Shown: positions 26,476 to 36,151, counted from the first letter of the stretch. The stretch: DNA of 64,000 nt from Streptomyces sp. TG1A-8 (GCF_030499535.1 NZ_JASTLB010000001.1:372001-436000), one strand, 5' to 3'. The notes: a model not told the origin generated them from the letters alone. Program-made: numbers and translations.

Positions 26476-29385
26476 ATGCCGACCGCACCCGAGACCACCG
26501 ACGAGCTGTACCGGGCGCTCCAGGAGAACGACCGGCGCCCCTACGGCCGCACCCGCACCGTCACTGCCGAGGAACTCGTCGACGCCGCGGAGCGGTTCGA
26601 GGAGCCCGTCCCGCTCGTCCACGCCCTCCTCGAACTCCAGGAGGCGTACACCTACGGCTCCGAGCCCCGGAAGTCGCCCGTGGTCTTCGCCCGCCTGCTC
26701 ACCCTCTTCGACGAGCGCCTGCGCCACATGCTGTTCTGGCGGTTCAAGTGGGTGGCCGGCGCCCTGCGCGCGCTGCCCGAGATACCGCTGGTCAGCCTGC
26801 GCCAGTGGCTGACGGAGATGCGCGACCGGTACGAGAGGGCCGGCCTCGGCCTCCAGCCGTACTACGGACAGGCCTATCAGCTCACCGCCCACGTCGGGGA
26901 GGACACCGCCCTCGCCTACGAACTGTGGGCGGGCCGCGCCCGCACCCGGCTCAGCGACCGCGAGGCCTGCGGGATCTGCGAGCACGCCCTGCACCACCTC
27001 GCCGCAGGCGACGACGAGCGGGCGCTGCGCGCCTGGGAACCCGTCCTGGCCGGCAAGGAATCCTGCCAGGAGGAGCCGGTCCGCTCCGTGTCGTACGCGC
27101 TGCTGCCCCTGCTGCGCACCGGCCGCGCCGACCGGGCACGCGAACTGCACCTCGCCGGCTACCGCGGCTGCCGCCGCAGTCCCTCGATGTCCGGGGAGGT
27201 CGGCCGGCACCTGGAGTTCTGCGCGCTGACCGGCAACGAAGCACGTGGCCTGGAACTGCTCGCCGAGAACCGGAACCTGTTCGACGAGGTGGACTCGCCG
27301 CTGGACCTGTTGGACTTCCTCACCGGCGTGGAGGTCCTCCTGCAGCGCGTCGGGCTCCTCGGCCACGGCGAACTGCCCGCCGCCGGGTACGCGGGCCGCA
27401 CCTGGACGGTGGCCGCCCTGCGCGCCGAGGTGCGGGGCCGCGCCGACGGCCTCGCCGCCCGCTTCGACGCACGCAACGGAACCACGGCCCACACCGACCG
27501 CCGCAGGGCCCGCCTCGACCGTGCACCGCTCCTGGACGCGCTGGAACTGACCCTGCGCACCCGCGGCATCGCCGACGTGGCCCCGGCCGCGCCGGTCGCC
27601 GTGCCCGCCGCCCCCACGGCCGCCGACTCCGGATCGCTGTCCGAACTCATCGTCCGGGCCAGGGCGCTGGACGAGCAGGGGCACCCGGACGCGCAGGCCT
27701 GCTGGGCGCGGCTGCGCACGCTCGTCGCCGCCCGCGACTACACCCACCCCGACGACCCGGCCGTGGGCCCGCTCGTCCGGCTGCGCGCGGACCTGCTGGC
27801 CGACGAGGCGAGCCGGGCGGGCGAGAAGGACGAGTTCGCCGTGGCCGCCGCCCTCCACGAGGAGGCCGCGGGCCTGTACGAGGACGCCGGAGCGCGGGGC
27901 CACGCGGCACTCGCCCGCGCCTGCGCCCTGCTCGCCTCCACCGGGGGCCCCGCGGAGGGCGCCGGCGGGACCGAGGCGAGGGCCGCCGCGCTGACCGCCG
28001 CCCACGCCTCCATGGTCCGCCTGCACGAAGGGCCCCCCGGCCTCGCCCCGTACCAGGAGGCACGTCTGCTGCGGCTGCGGGCGACCGCGCTCGGCCTGCG
28101 CCTGCAGACCTCGGGGAGCGAGGAGCACGTCGCGCCGGTCCTGGCCGAGGTGGACCTGCTGCACGCGTTCGCCACCCGGCACGACGTCGCCGGGCAGATC
28201 TCCGGTGCCCGGCTGCTGCGGGCCAGCACGTACGCCATCTCCGGCGACCTGCCCACCGCGGTCACCGAGATCGACGGTCTCCTCGACCGGCTGAAGGCAC
28301 ACGGCCCCGCCTGGCACCTGCCCCGCACGCTCGGGCTGCGCGGCCGGTTCCAGCTGGGCCTCCGCAACGCCGAGGCCGCGCACGCGGACCTCACCGAGGG
28401 TCTGCGACTGGCCGCCGACTGGCCGGCCGACGCGGTCGACACCGCCCGCCTCCACGGCGATCTGGCGGAGGCCTGCATGCACCTGGGCCGTCCCGACGAG
28501 GCACTGCGGCACCTGACGCGCTCGGCGGAACTGGACCTTCGCCGCGGCAGCCGGACGGACGCGTTCTGCGCCTACGGCAACGCGGCACAGCTCAGCCTCG
28601 ACCTGGGCCGCGTCGAGGACTGCATCGCGCTGCTCGATTCCCTGCTGGCCGAACCGGACGTGGCCGCCGGCGAGCTGGACGACCGGCTCGTCGCCCAGCT
28701 GCGCCTGACCCGCGCCCGCGCGCTCCACGCGGGGGAGGACCTCAAGGCGGCCACGGCGGAGTTCGTCACCCTCGCGGCCGAGTCGGCCGGCTGGGACGAC
28801 GACCCGGGGAGCCACGCCATGATCGCCGCGGAGACGGCCGTCCTCCTCGGCGAGTCCGGCGAGTTCGGCCGGGCCCGCGAGGCCGCGGACCAGGCGCTCA
28901 CCGCCCACGCGCGGGCCCCGCGCTACGAGCAGCTCAGCAACTGCCTGCGCGAGCTCGCCCGGCTCCAGGCCCAGCGGCAGGGCGCCGACGGCCTGGCGGA
29001 CGCCCTCGCCTTCCTCGCCGACGCCGGCCGGATCGCCGACGAGGCCCGCGCCGCCGGATTCGACGCCCGCGGCCGCTCCCTGGACACCGCTCTGGCCTAC
29101 GAACACGGGCGGGTCAACGCCTACGCCGCTGCGTACGAGGACGCCCTGGCCGCCTTGGAGAGGGCCCTCGCCCTGCTCGGTGAGCCGGGACCGGAGCAGG
29201 GCCGCGCCGGCGAGTGGGCCGAGTGCGTCCGCCTCGCGGGTGCCGTGGAGGGCATCTACCTGGAGCGCCCCGCCCCCGCCCTCACCCGCCTCGACGCCGC
29301 GGTCTCCCGTCTGACCGCCCTGGGCCACGCCGGGGAGACCGAGCCGCTGACCTCCTTGGCGGCCCGGCCGCGCGACGGGCGGTGA
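26476..29385 (+). CDS. Large tetratricopeptide-repeat (TPR) protein, HSP90-associated
   Basis: A 969-residue soluble protein, almost wholly helical and Ala/Leu/Arg-rich. The second half (about 520-950) contains TPR-like units such as AHADLTEGLRLA, LHGDLAEACMHLGRPDEALRH and ETAVLLGESGEFGRAREAADQAL. A proline/alanine linker near 365-385 separates it from an N-terminal helical domain. The ATG is 2 nt after the stop of the HSP90-like remnant, so the pair was an operon; TPR proteins often dock on HSP90-type chaperones. No enzymatic motif is seen. With the chaperone partner truncated, the protein may be orphaned. The specific role is unknown. Confidence 0.7.
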   Translation: MPTAPETTDELYRALQENDRRPYGRTRTVTAEELVDAAERFEEPVPLVHALLELQEAYTYGSEPRKSPVVFARLLTLFDERLRHMLFWRFKWVAGALRALPEIPLVSLRQWLTEMRDRYERAGLGLQPYYGQAYQLTAHVGEDTALAYELWAGRARTRLSDREACGICEHALHHLAAGDDERALRAWEPVLAGKESCQEEPVRSVSYALLPLLRTGRADRARELHLAGYRGCRRSPSMSGEVGRHLEFCALTGNEARGLELLAENRNLFDEVDSPLDLLDFLTGVEVLLQRVGLLGHGELPAAGYAGRTWTVAALRAEVRGRADGLAARFDARNGTTAHTDRRRARLDRAPLLDALELTLRTRGIADVAPAAPVAVPAAPTAADSGSLSELIVRARALDEQGHPDAQACWARLRTLVAARDYTHPDDPAVGPLVRLRADLLADEASRAGEKDEFAVAAALHEEAAGLYEDAGARGHAALARACALLASTGGPAEGAGGTEARAAALTAAHASMVRLHEGPPGLAPYQEARLLRLRATALGLRLQTSGSEEHVAPVLAEVDLLHAFATRHDVAGQISGARLLRASTYAISGDLPTAVTEIDGLLDRLKAHGPAWHLPRTLGLRGRFQLGLRNAEAAHADLTEGLRLAADWPADAVDTARLHGDLAEACMHLGRPDEALRHLTRSAELDLRRGSRTDAFCAYGNAAQLSLDLGRVEDCIALLDSLLAEPDVAAGELDDRLVAQLRLTRARALHAGEDLKAATAEFVTLAAESAGWDDDPGSHAMIAAETAVLLGESGEFGRAREAADQALTAHARAPRYEQLSNCLRELARLQAQRQGADGLADALAFLADAGRIADEARAAGFDARGRSLDTALAYEHGRVNAYAAAYEDALAALERALALLGEPGPEQGRAGEWAECVRLAGAVEGIYLERPAPALTRLDAAVSRLTALGHAGETEPLTSLAARPRDGR

Positions 29386-29769
29386 CGCGGCGGGCACGGT
29401 GCCGGGGCGGCAGCCCGCCGGCGGCGGACTCCGGACGGGCGTCCGCGCTGAGCGCCGCGGAGCGTACCGCCGGGGTCACCGGTGCGTGGCACGGGACCGC
29501 GCAGCGGCCCGCCCGCCGTTCGCCGCACTGCCGGCGGACGCCTGCGGCCACCGCCGGACCGCGTACGGACGGAGAACCCCCGCGGTCGGGGAGAACGGCC
29601 GCCCTCCGCACGGCGGCGGCTGCCGGGGCCGTGGGCGGGCACGACCGCCCGGGAGCGGTTTTCGGTCAACGCCCGCCGGTGGCCGGACCGGGGCCCCGAC
29701 GGGGCTGTTCCACCTGACGGGCTATCAATAGCCTTGCACGTCGGAGACGTCAACGATCTGAGGAGCTGT
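29386..29769. other. Intergenic region, no gene recognised
   Basis: About 380 nt of GC-rich DNA between the TPR gene and the P450 gene. The last 60 nt (CTATCAATAGCCTTGCACG) are less GC-rich and likely hold the P450 promoter. No gene, repeat or hairpin is clear. Confidence 0.4.
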
Positions 29770-30996
29770 ATGCCCACCGCGCAGCAGGTGCCCGACATTC
29801 TCTCGCCCGAGTTCGCAGCGGACCCCTACCCCGCCTACCGCCTGATGCGCGACACCGCGCCCCTCATCTGGCACGAGGCCACTCGGAGTTACATCATCTC
29901 GCGCTACGAGGACGTCGAGCGCGTCTTCAAGGACAGGAACAACGAGTTCACCACCGACAACTACGACTGGCAGATCGAGCCCGTACACGGCAAAACGATC
30001 CTTCAGCTCAGCGGACGGGAGCACGCCGTGCGCCGGGCCCTGGTCGCCCCCGCCTTCCGCGGCAGTGACCTGCAGGAGAAGTTCCTGCCCGTCATCGAGC
30101 GCAACTCCCGTGACCTGATCGACGCCTTCCGGCACACCGGCTCCGCCGACCTGGTCACCGACTACGCCACCCACTTCCCGGTCAACGTGATCGCCGACAT
30201 GCTGGGTCTGGACAAGGCCGACCACGCGCGCTTCCACCGCTGGTACACGGCCGTCATCGCCTTCCTCGGCAACCTCTCGGGCGACCCGGAGGTGACCGAG
30301 GCGGGCCGGCGGACACGTGTCGAGTTCGCCGAGTACATGCTGCCGATCATCCGTGAGCGCCGTGAGAACCCGGGCGACGACCTGCTGTCCACGTTGTGCG
30401 CCGCCGAGATCGACGGCGTGCGGATGAGCGACGAGGACATCAAGGCGTTCTGCAGCCTGCTGCTCGCCGCCGGCGGCGAGACCACCGACAAGGCGATCGC
30501 CGGCATCTTCGCCAACCTGCTGCTCCACCCCGAGCAGCTCGCCGCCGTCCGCGCGGACCGCAGCCTGATCCCGCGTGCCTTCGCCGAGACCCTGCGCCAC
30601 ACCCCGCCCGTCCACATGATCATGCGGCAGTCCGCGACCGAGGTGACGCTCAGCGGCGGCACCGTACCCCCCGGCGCCACCGTCACCTGCCTGATAGGTG
30701 CCGCCAACCGCGACGAGAACCGCTACCGCGATCCCGACCGCTTCGACATCTTCCGCGACGACCTCACCACCGCGACCGCCTTCTCCGCCGCCGCCGACCA
30801 CCTGGCCTTCGCGCTCGGCCGGCACTTCTGCGTCGGCGCGCTGCTCGCCAAGGCCGAGGTCGAGACGGGCGTCAACCAGCTCCTGGACGCCATGCCCGAC
30901 GTGCGCCTCGCCGACGGCTTCGATCCGGTCGAGCAGGGCGTCTTCACCCGCGGGCCGCAGTCCGTGCCGGTGCGGTTCACTCCGGTGTCCGCCTGA
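29770..30996 (+). CDS. Cytochrome P450
   Basis: A 408-residue soluble bacterial P450. All hallmarks are present: the I-helix oxygen-binding AAGGETTDKA, the K-helix ETLR (ExxR), and the heme loop FALGRHFCVGA with C354 as the axial thiolate. It would need a ferredoxin and reductase encoded elsewhere. The ATG at 29770 has AGGAG 4 nt upstream; longer upstream open frame is noncoding. It is convergent with the conservon P450, from which a hairpin separates it, so it is not a conservon gene by transcription. The substrate is unknown. Confidence 0.87.
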   Translation: MPTAQQVPDILSPEFAADPYPAYRLMRDTAPLIWHEATRSYIISRYEDVERVFKDRNNEFTTDNYDWQIEPVHGKTILQLSGREHAVRRALVAPAFRGSDLQEKFLPVIERNSRDLIDAFRHTGSADLVTDYATHFPVNVIADMLGLDKADHARFHRWYTAVIAFLGNLSGDPEVTEAGRRTRVEFAEYMLPIIRERRENPGDDLLSTLCAAEIDGVRMSDEDIKAFCSLLLAAGGETTDKAIAGIFANLLLHPEQLAAVRADRSLIPRAFAETLRHTPPVHMIMRQSATEVTLSGGTVPPGATVTCLIGAANRDENRYRDPDRFDIFRDDLTTATAFSAAADHLAFALGRHFCVGALLAKAEVETGVNQLLDAMPDVRLADGFDPVEQGVFTRGPQSVPVRFTPVSA

Positions 30997-31016
30997 GGCG
31001 CGCCGCGGCCGAGGTG

Positions 31017-31040
31017 GTGGGCCCCGGCCGCGGGGCCCAC
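31017..31040. terminator. Bidirectional hairpin between convergent P450 genes
   Basis: GTGGGCCCC (31017-31025) and GGGGCCCAC (31032-31040) form a perfect 9-bp stem with a 6-nt loop, lying 21 nt after one stop codon and 9 nt before the other. It can serve both strands. Confidence 0.65.
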
Positions 31041-31048
31041 GTGCCCGC

Positions 31049-32311
31049 CTACTGCACGACCGGCGTGAACTGCACCGGGAGCTCCGTCAGCCCCCGCATC
31101 CAGATCGACGGCCGCCAGGTCAGCTCCTCCGGCTCCACCGCCAGCACCAGGTCCGGCAGCCGTTCCAGCAGGGTCTCGACCGCCGTCCGCGCCATGACGT
31201 CCGCCAGCAGCGGGGCCGGATAGGGGCAGCGGTGCTCGCCGTTGCTGAACGACAGGTGGGCGGAGTTCTCCGCGCCCACGTGGGCCTCCGGCCAGATCTG
31301 CGGATCGGTGTTGGCCGCGGCCAGTCCCAGCACCAGGCAGTCGCCGGCCCGGATCTGCCGGCCGCCGAGCTGGGTGTCCCGCACGGCCCAGCGCCCGATG
31401 AAGTTCTGCGTCGGGGTGTCCAGCCACAGCACCTCGTTGAGGGCCTCGCCCACGCTGAGCCGGCCGCCCGACACGTTGACGGCGAACCGCTCGTCCGTCA
31501 GCAGCAGCCGCAGCGTGTTGCAGATCCAGTTCGCCGTCGGCTGCTGGGCCGCGGCGATCACCGAGATGAGGTCCTGGACGATCTCCTCGTCCGTCAGCCC
31601 CGCCGGATGCAGCAGCATGCGGGAAGTGACGTCCGGACCGGGGCTGGCCCGCTTGTCCTGCACCAGCTGCCGCAACCGCTCGCCCACGCGCGCGTAGGCC
31701 GCCACCGGGTCGTCGCCCTCCGCCGCGTCCAGCGAGATCCGCAGGTCGTCGACGAGCTGCTGGGTGTCCGCGCCCGAGGTCGGCATCCCGCACATCTGCA
31801 CCACGGCCCGCATCGGCAGCGCGTGCGCGTACCCCGTCATCAGCTCGGCCTGGCCGCTGCCCGCGAAGTCGGCGATGAGCCGGTCGGCGATCAGCTGGCA
31901 GTCACGGCCGAGCTCGAACTGGTCGACGCCCTCCAGCGCCTCGGTGATCACCCCGGCCCGCCGCCGGTGCTCGTCGCCCTCGGTGAACAGCACCGACGGC
32001 TGGTACCCGACGAACGGCAGCAGCGGCCAGTCCGGCGGGATGTTCTCCCACTGGTTCCAGCGCCGGGAGTCCCGCGCGAACAGCTCGTCGTGGCTGGTCA
32101 CGTACGTGACCTCGGAGTAGTCGAGCACCAGCCAGGCCGGCACGTCCCCGTCGAGCAGGATCGGCGCGACCGCGCCGTGCTCCCGGCGCAGCGCCCGGTA
32201 CATCTGCGACGGCGTCTGCTGGTACTGCAGCCCCGTCAGGCGCACCGCGTCGGCGTGGGCGGGACAGCCCGAGGGCGCGGAGTGCACGGAAGAGGAACCG
32301 GTGTCGGTCAC
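31049..32311 (-). CDS. cvnE: Conservon P450, CYP157-like, lacking the ExxR motif
   Basis: A 420-residue P450 that is the last gene of the conservon. The heme loop LSFSNGEHRCPYP carries C362. The K-helix reads NEVLW, so the normally invariant arginine of ExxR is a tryptophan. CYP157 P450s of Streptomyces conservons are known for this exception (EQSLW in CYP157C1). The I-helix (AAAQQPTANW) also lacks the usual acid-alcohol pair. The GTG start overlaps the GTPase stop as GTGA, with AGGAGG upstream. In other conservons a CYP154 gene often follows; here the next P450 is on the opposite strand. Whether it turns over a substrate or senses a ligand is unknown. Confidence 0.85.
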   Translation of the reverse strand: MTDTGSSSVHSAPSGCPAHADAVRLTGLQYQQTPSQMYRALRREHGAVAPILLDGDVPAWLVLDYSEVTYVTSHDELFARDSRRWNQWENIPPDWPLLPFVGYQPSVLFTEGDEHRRRAGVITEALEGVDQFELGRDCQLIADRLIADFAGSGQAELMTGYAHALPMRAVVQMCGMPTSGADTQQLVDDLRISLDAAEGDDPVAAYARVGERLRQLVQDKRASPGPDVTSRMLLHPAGLTDEEIVQDLISVIAAAQQPTANWICNTLRLLLTDERFAVNVSGGRLSVGEALNEVLWLDTPTQNFIGRWAVRDTQLGGRQIRAGDCLVLGLAAANTDPQIWPEAHVGAENSAHLSFSNGEHRCPYPAPLLADVMARTAVETLLERLPDLVLAVEPEELTWRPSIWMRGLTELPVQFTPVVQ

Positions 32312-32925
32312 GGTGTCGCCTCCTGGGCCATGGCCAGTTCGTGAAGGTGGGCTACGAGGGTGATCAGCACGTCCTTGCCGGACTGCCGGACCCGGGCGTC
32401 GCAGTCGACCATCGGCACGTGCTCGGGCAGCGCGAGCGCCTGACGGATCTCGTCCAGGGAGTACCGGACGGTGTCGTCGTCGAACCGGTTGACGGCCACC
32501 ACGAACGGCGTGCGGTGGTGCTCCAGCCGGTCGATCGCGTACCAGGAGTCGTCCATGCGGCGCGTGTCCACGAGCACCACCGCGCCCAGCGTGCCGGAGA
32601 ACAGCCGGTCCCACAGGAACCAGAAGCGCTCCTGGCCCGGCGCGCCGAACAGGTAGAGGACCATGCGCTCGTTCAGGCTGATCCGCCCGAAGTCGAAGGC
32701 CACGGTCGTGGTCGTCTTGGACGCCACGGCGCTGGTCTCGTCGACGCCCACGCCGGCCTGCGTCATCACCTCTTCGGTGTTCAGCGGGCGGATCTCGCTG
32801 ACCGAGCGGACCAGGGTGGTCTTGCCGACGCCGAATCCGCCCACGATGACGATCTTCAGGCCGGTGTCCGCCGCGTCGGCCAGCGGCGTGCGGTGGGAGG
32901 GCAGCTCAGAGGTTGCGGAGCCCAT
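32308..32925 (-). CDS. cvnD: Conservon small GTPase CvnD
   Basis: A 205-residue Ras-like GTPase. The P-loop is GGFGVGKTT (29-37), the switch-II region is YLFGAPGQERFWFLWD, and VVAVNRFDD is the base-specificity (NKxD-like) region. Conservons are Streptomyces operons of a sensor kinase-like protein (CvnA), a roadblock protein (CvnB), a DUF742 protein (CvnC) and this GTPase, which form a membrane-associated complex resembling a eukaryotic G-protein switch. The gene overlaps cvnC by 20 nt and the P450 gene by 4 nt, so all are translationally coupled. Confidence 0.9.
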   Translation of the reverse strand: MGSATSELPSHRTPLADAADTGLKIVIVGGFGVGKTTLVRSVSEIRPLNTEEVMTQAGVGVDETSAVASKTTTTVAFDFGRISLNERMVLYLFGAPGQERFWFLWDRLFSGTLGAVVLVDTRRMDDSWYAIDRLEHHRTPFVVAVNRFDDDTVRYSLDEIRQALALPEHVPMVDCDARVRQSGKDVLITLVAHLHELAMAQEATP

Positions 32926-33262
32926 GGAGCACCTCCTTGAGAAGGGCGGAGTCGGGAAGCGAGGCGACGGACCGCGCCGCGCGTGGGTGGCGGGCGGTGA
33001 TGCAGCCCATGTCGAGCAGGTCGCCGAGCAGGATCCGCACCACCGTGATCGGCAGTTTCAGCTCCGCGGCGATCTCGACCACGGCCGTGGGGTGCCGGCA
33101 CAGCTCCAGGATCCGGACGAGCTCCGACTGCATCCCCGCCGTGGGCTGGCTTTCACTGACGACGAGGGTGACCAGGTCGAAGGAGTCGTCGGCGGTGCTC
33201 CGCCCGCCCGTGACCGTGTAGAGCCGGTCGGGGTCACCGGTGTCCACCGGCTTGCGCATCAC
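32906..33262 (-). CDS. cvnC: Conservon protein CvnC (DUF742)
   Basis: A 118-residue DUF742 protein. It contains the family's winged-helix-like region: LVRILELCRHPTAVVEIAAE, then LKLPITVVRILLGDLLDMG. The N-terminal YTVTGGR motif is typical. CvnC links the sensor and GTPase in the conservon complex. The start overlaps cvnB by 4 nt (ATGA). Confidence 0.9.
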   Translation of the reverse strand: MMRKPVDTGDPDRLYTVTGGRSTADDSFDLVTLVVSESQPTAGMQSELVRILELCRHPTAVVEIAAELKLPITVVRILLGDLLDMGCITARHPRAARSVASLPDSALLKEVLHGLRNL

Positions 33263-33717
33263 GAGACGGCACTCCCCCGGCCGGACTCGCGGGGCTCGGC
33301 CCGCAGGTGCTCGCCGATCTGATCGACCAGTTCGGTCATCTGGTGGCCCACCACACCGGGATCGGCGCTCTCCTCGGCGACGACCGCGAGATGGGCCCCC
33401 TCACCGGCCTCCACGATGAACAGCAGGCCCCCGTGGAACGCGGTCATGGAGTGCCGGACGCCGCCGGTGCCGTCGCCGAACTCCACGGACGCTCCTTGGG
33501 CGAGGGCCTGGATGCCGGAGCAGATCGCCGCCAGCTGGTCGGCCTGGTCCAGCGTCAGATGCTCACTCCAGCACAGCTTCAAGCCGTCCCGGGACAGGGC
33601 CAGGGCGTGCCGGGTGCCGGGGGTGCGCTTCAGCAAGCTCTGCAGGAGCCAGGTGAGGCTGTTGTCGGTGGTCTGCATGTCGGGTGACGGGACGGTGGTG
33701 TCCGGCTGACCGGTCAC
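33259..33717 (-). CDS. cvnB: Conservon protein CvnB (roadblock/LC7)
   Basis: A 152-residue roadblock/LC7 protein, the family that regulates small GTPases such as MglA. The fold is visible as SLTWLLQSLLKRTPGTRHAL, SRDGLKL, DQADQLAAICSGIQAL and LLFIVEAGEGAHLAVVAEE. An N-terminal extension of about 18 residues is acidic and proline-rich. It is the second gene of the conservon, 71 nt after the sensor gene and overlapping cvnC by 4 nt. Confidence 0.9.
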   Translation of the reverse strand: MTGQPDTTVPSPDMQTTDNSLTWLLQSLLKRTPGTRHALALSRDGLKLCWSEHLTLDQADQLAAICSGIQALAQGASVEFGDGTGGVRHSMTAFHGGLLFIVEAGEGAHLAVVAEESADPGVVGHQMTELVDQIGEHLRAEPRESGRGSAVS

Positions 33718-33788
33718 CGCCGTCCCGTTCCTCCAATCTCACGTACTCGAGCGGGGAAGAGGGCACCGCAAACGGGCGGGGCTTGCGG

Positions 33789-35567
33789 CTACGGGGAGGC
33801 CGGCGGCCGGGCGTCCGGGGAGGCGGCGCCGCTTCCGGACTGGCGCCCGCGGTGGAAGGCGCCGAACCGTGATCCCGCGTCACTGGCCGGGCGCTGCCGC
33901 GGCGGGGTGCCGTCCGTCGTCTCGGGTGCGGACCGGCGCTGCTCGCGCTCCCGCTCGGCCTCGGCCATGGTCCGGCCGGGGGCGCGGACGGGCAGGCCGT
34001 TCGGCGTGGAGTCGGCAGAGCGCCGGTGCCGCCCCTGTTCGGGCGGCTCGGGCAGGGCGGTGGGCCGCTCCGCGGCGGCGAGGCGCGGGGACACGGCGGG
34101 TGCCGGGACGGAGGACGCGGCGGGTGTCGCGGCCGGGACGGAGGGCGCGGCGGGTGCGGAGTCCGGCGTGGGCGCGGTCAGGGCGGCCGGACGGGGGGAC
34201 ACCTCGCGCGGCGCGCGGCCGCGCTCCTGGGACAGCAGCTGCGGGGGCAGCAGGATGACCACGCCGGTGCCGCCGCGTGAGGAGGGGCGGTAGTTGACGC
34301 TGATGCCGTACTTCACCGCGAGCCGTCCGACCACGGCGAGGCCGAGCCGGGTGCCCTGCAGCGAGGCCAGGTCGGTCATGCGGCCGGCCACGGCCTCCTC
34401 CGCGCGGCGCATCGCCGCGTCGGCCATCTTCAGGCCGCTGTCCTCGATGGTGACGACGATGCCGGCGCTGCGCTCCTCGACGTAGACGTGCACCTCGTCG
34501 ATGGGCGGGGAGAAGTTGGCGGCGTTGTCCATCAGCTCGGCGAGCAGGTGCATGACGCCCTCGGCGGCGAAGCCGGAGATCGAGGCGGTGGTGGAGCAGT
34601 GCAGGCGCACCCGCTGGTAGGCGGCGATACGGCCGACGGCGCCGCGCAGGATGCTCTCCATCACGATCGGCTTGTTCCAGGCACGGCTGGACCGGCCGCC
34701 CATGAGCAGCGCCAGCCGGTCGGCCATCAACCCGAGCTGGGAGGTGCTGTGGTCGAGCCTCAGCAGGTCACCGAACACCTCCCCGCCGTGCCGGTCCTGC
34801 ATCTCCCGCAGGTCGGCGAGCATGCTGACGGCCTTGGCCTGGACGCGGCTGAGCGCCTTGGCGGAGGCGGCCTGTGCGGCGGCGGCGCGCCGCTCGCTGT
34901 GGGCGACTTCGCGGACGAACACCTCGGCGGGGGCGCGGACCACGGGCAGCTTCGGCAGGTCGAGTTCGGCGAGGACCGTGGCGGCCGACTGGCCCTCGCG
35001 CAGCCGGGCGACCGCGGCGGGCAGCGTCTCCCGCCCGAGCCGCTCCAGCTCGGCCGCCGCCTCCTTCAGCTCCTGCCGGGCCCGTCGGCGCTCGCCGTCC
35101 AGGATGGCCGCGTGCCGTACACCCTCTTCGACGGCGGTGGCGAACATCTGCGTGAGCCGGTGCAGCTGCGGGTCCGCCGGCAGCGGCAGGCCGCCCAGCG
35201 CGTCGGCGGCGCTGGCGCCGTCACGCAACCGCTTGGCCACGGCGGGCAGCGTCACGTTGACCAGGTGTGCGCTCTCCGCCGAAAGCCGGGCCACCTGTAC
35301 CTTGAACTGCCCCGTCTCGGCATCCTGTGATGCCGCCGTCCGCCGGGCCCGGTGGACGAGCCGGTGGCCGGCGAGGACGGCGACGGCCACGCACACCCAG
35401 GCGCTCGCCACCACGGCCGACGTCCAGGCGCGGGCCCCGGACGGCGCCAGGGCGACCGCGGCGCCCGCGGCCGCGGCGCTCACCGCCAGTCCGGCCAGAG
35501 GCACGACCGGTGAGGTCCGCGGCGCCTTCGCCGATCGGTGCTGACTGGGCGGTGCAGGCACTGGCAT
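33789..35567 (-). CDS. cvnA: Conservon sensor kinase-like protein CvnA
   Basis: About 592 residues, with two adjacent transmembrane segments near the N-terminus (PLAGLAVSAAAAGAAVAL and TSAVVASAWVCVAVAVLAG), a long cytoplasmic helical region and a GHKL ATPase domain (HLLAELMDNAANFSPP, then VTIEDSGLKM and GTRLGLAVVGRLA). The last 150 residues are disordered and Ala/Pro-rich. ATG at 35567 (MPVPAPPS) is preferred over an in-frame start 27 codons earlier, which lacks a site. It presumably receives a signal and controls the CvnB-C-D complex. No conserved phospho-accepting His box is obvious, as usual for CvnA. Confidence 0.88.
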   Translation of the reverse strand: MPVPAPPSQHRSAKAPRTSPVVPLAGLAVSAAAAGAAVALAPSGARAWTSAVVASAWVCVAVAVLAGHRLVHRARRTAASQDAETGQFKVQVARLSAESAHLVNVTLPAVAKRLRDGASAADALGGLPLPADPQLHRLTQMFATAVEEGVRHAAILDGERRRARQELKEAAAELERLGRETLPAAVARLREGQSAATVLAELDLPKLPVVRAPAEVFVREVAHSERRAAAAQAASAKALSRVQAKAVSMLADLREMQDRHGGEVFGDLLRLDHSTSQLGLMADRLALLMGGRSSRAWNKPIVMESILRGAVGRIAAYQRVRLHCSTTASISGFAAEGVMHLLAELMDNAANFSPPIDEVHVYVEERSAGIVVTIEDSGLKMADAAMRRAEEAVAGRMTDLASLQGTRLGLAVVGRLAVKYGISVNYRPSSRGGTGVVILLPPQLLSQERGRAPREVSPRPAALTAPTPDSAPAAPSVPAATPAASSVPAPAVSPRLAAAERPTALPEPPEQGRHRRSADSTPNGLPVRAPGRTMAEAEREREQRRSAPETTDGTPPRQRPASDAGSRFGAFHRGRQSGSGAASPDARPPASP

Positions 35568-36151
35568 TCCGCGGTCCCTCGGTCCGTGAGAGCAGAAAAA
35601 GTGAGGCGACCGACACACGACGGCCGCAGGCCGGGATGCAGCCGCCAAGAGGACGACGATCTTCCGACCGGTACTGGTTCATGCTAGCCGTCCTGCCGTG
35701 CGACGAGATCTGACTAGCTGCATAGTCGGCCCACCGCCCGAGTTCGTCGCAAATGCAGCGCTGATACCGCTCAGCATGGTAGGGGAGACAGCGTCAATTC
35801 GCTGGCCCAGCGCACTGAAAGACGTTCCAGGGACGCCTGACGGGTCGTCGAATGGCAAGCAGGCATGCTTCTCCAGGACGTCGATTCCTCATGTGAGCAA
35901 CCAGTTTTCGGCCAAGTGCACCACGGAGGGGCCGGACCCGAACGACGGGCGTAGGGCCGGGTGCTTCCCGGTTTCCGCCGATGCCGCCGCAGCCTTCACC
36001 GGCCACCACCGACCCGCCGGCCGGGGCGAGGGCCATCACCGCACCCTGTCACCGCGTCCCCTGCGCGGTGGTTCGTTGCGCCGCACCGGGGCCGGCGTTC
36101 CATCCGTCTTCGAGCAGGCCGAAGGCGGCTCGACGGCTCGTTCAGGGCAGC
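35568..36151. other. Intergenic region upstream of the conservon
   Basis: About 580 nt with lower GC near 35690-35900 than its surroundings. It must include the leftward conservon promoter. No convincing gene is seen; the right end merges into a decayed oxidoreductase gene. Confidence 0.4.

Noticed and set aside
26362..29397. Very long antisense open frame opposite the TPR gene
   Set aside because: High-GC DNA gives long antisense frames; codon usage and TPR repeats support the plus-strand gene only.
29770..30996. This P450 as a sixth conservon gene (CYP154-type partner of the CYP157-like gene)
   Set aside because: It is on the opposite strand, convergent, and separated by a hairpin terminator, so it is not cotranscribed.
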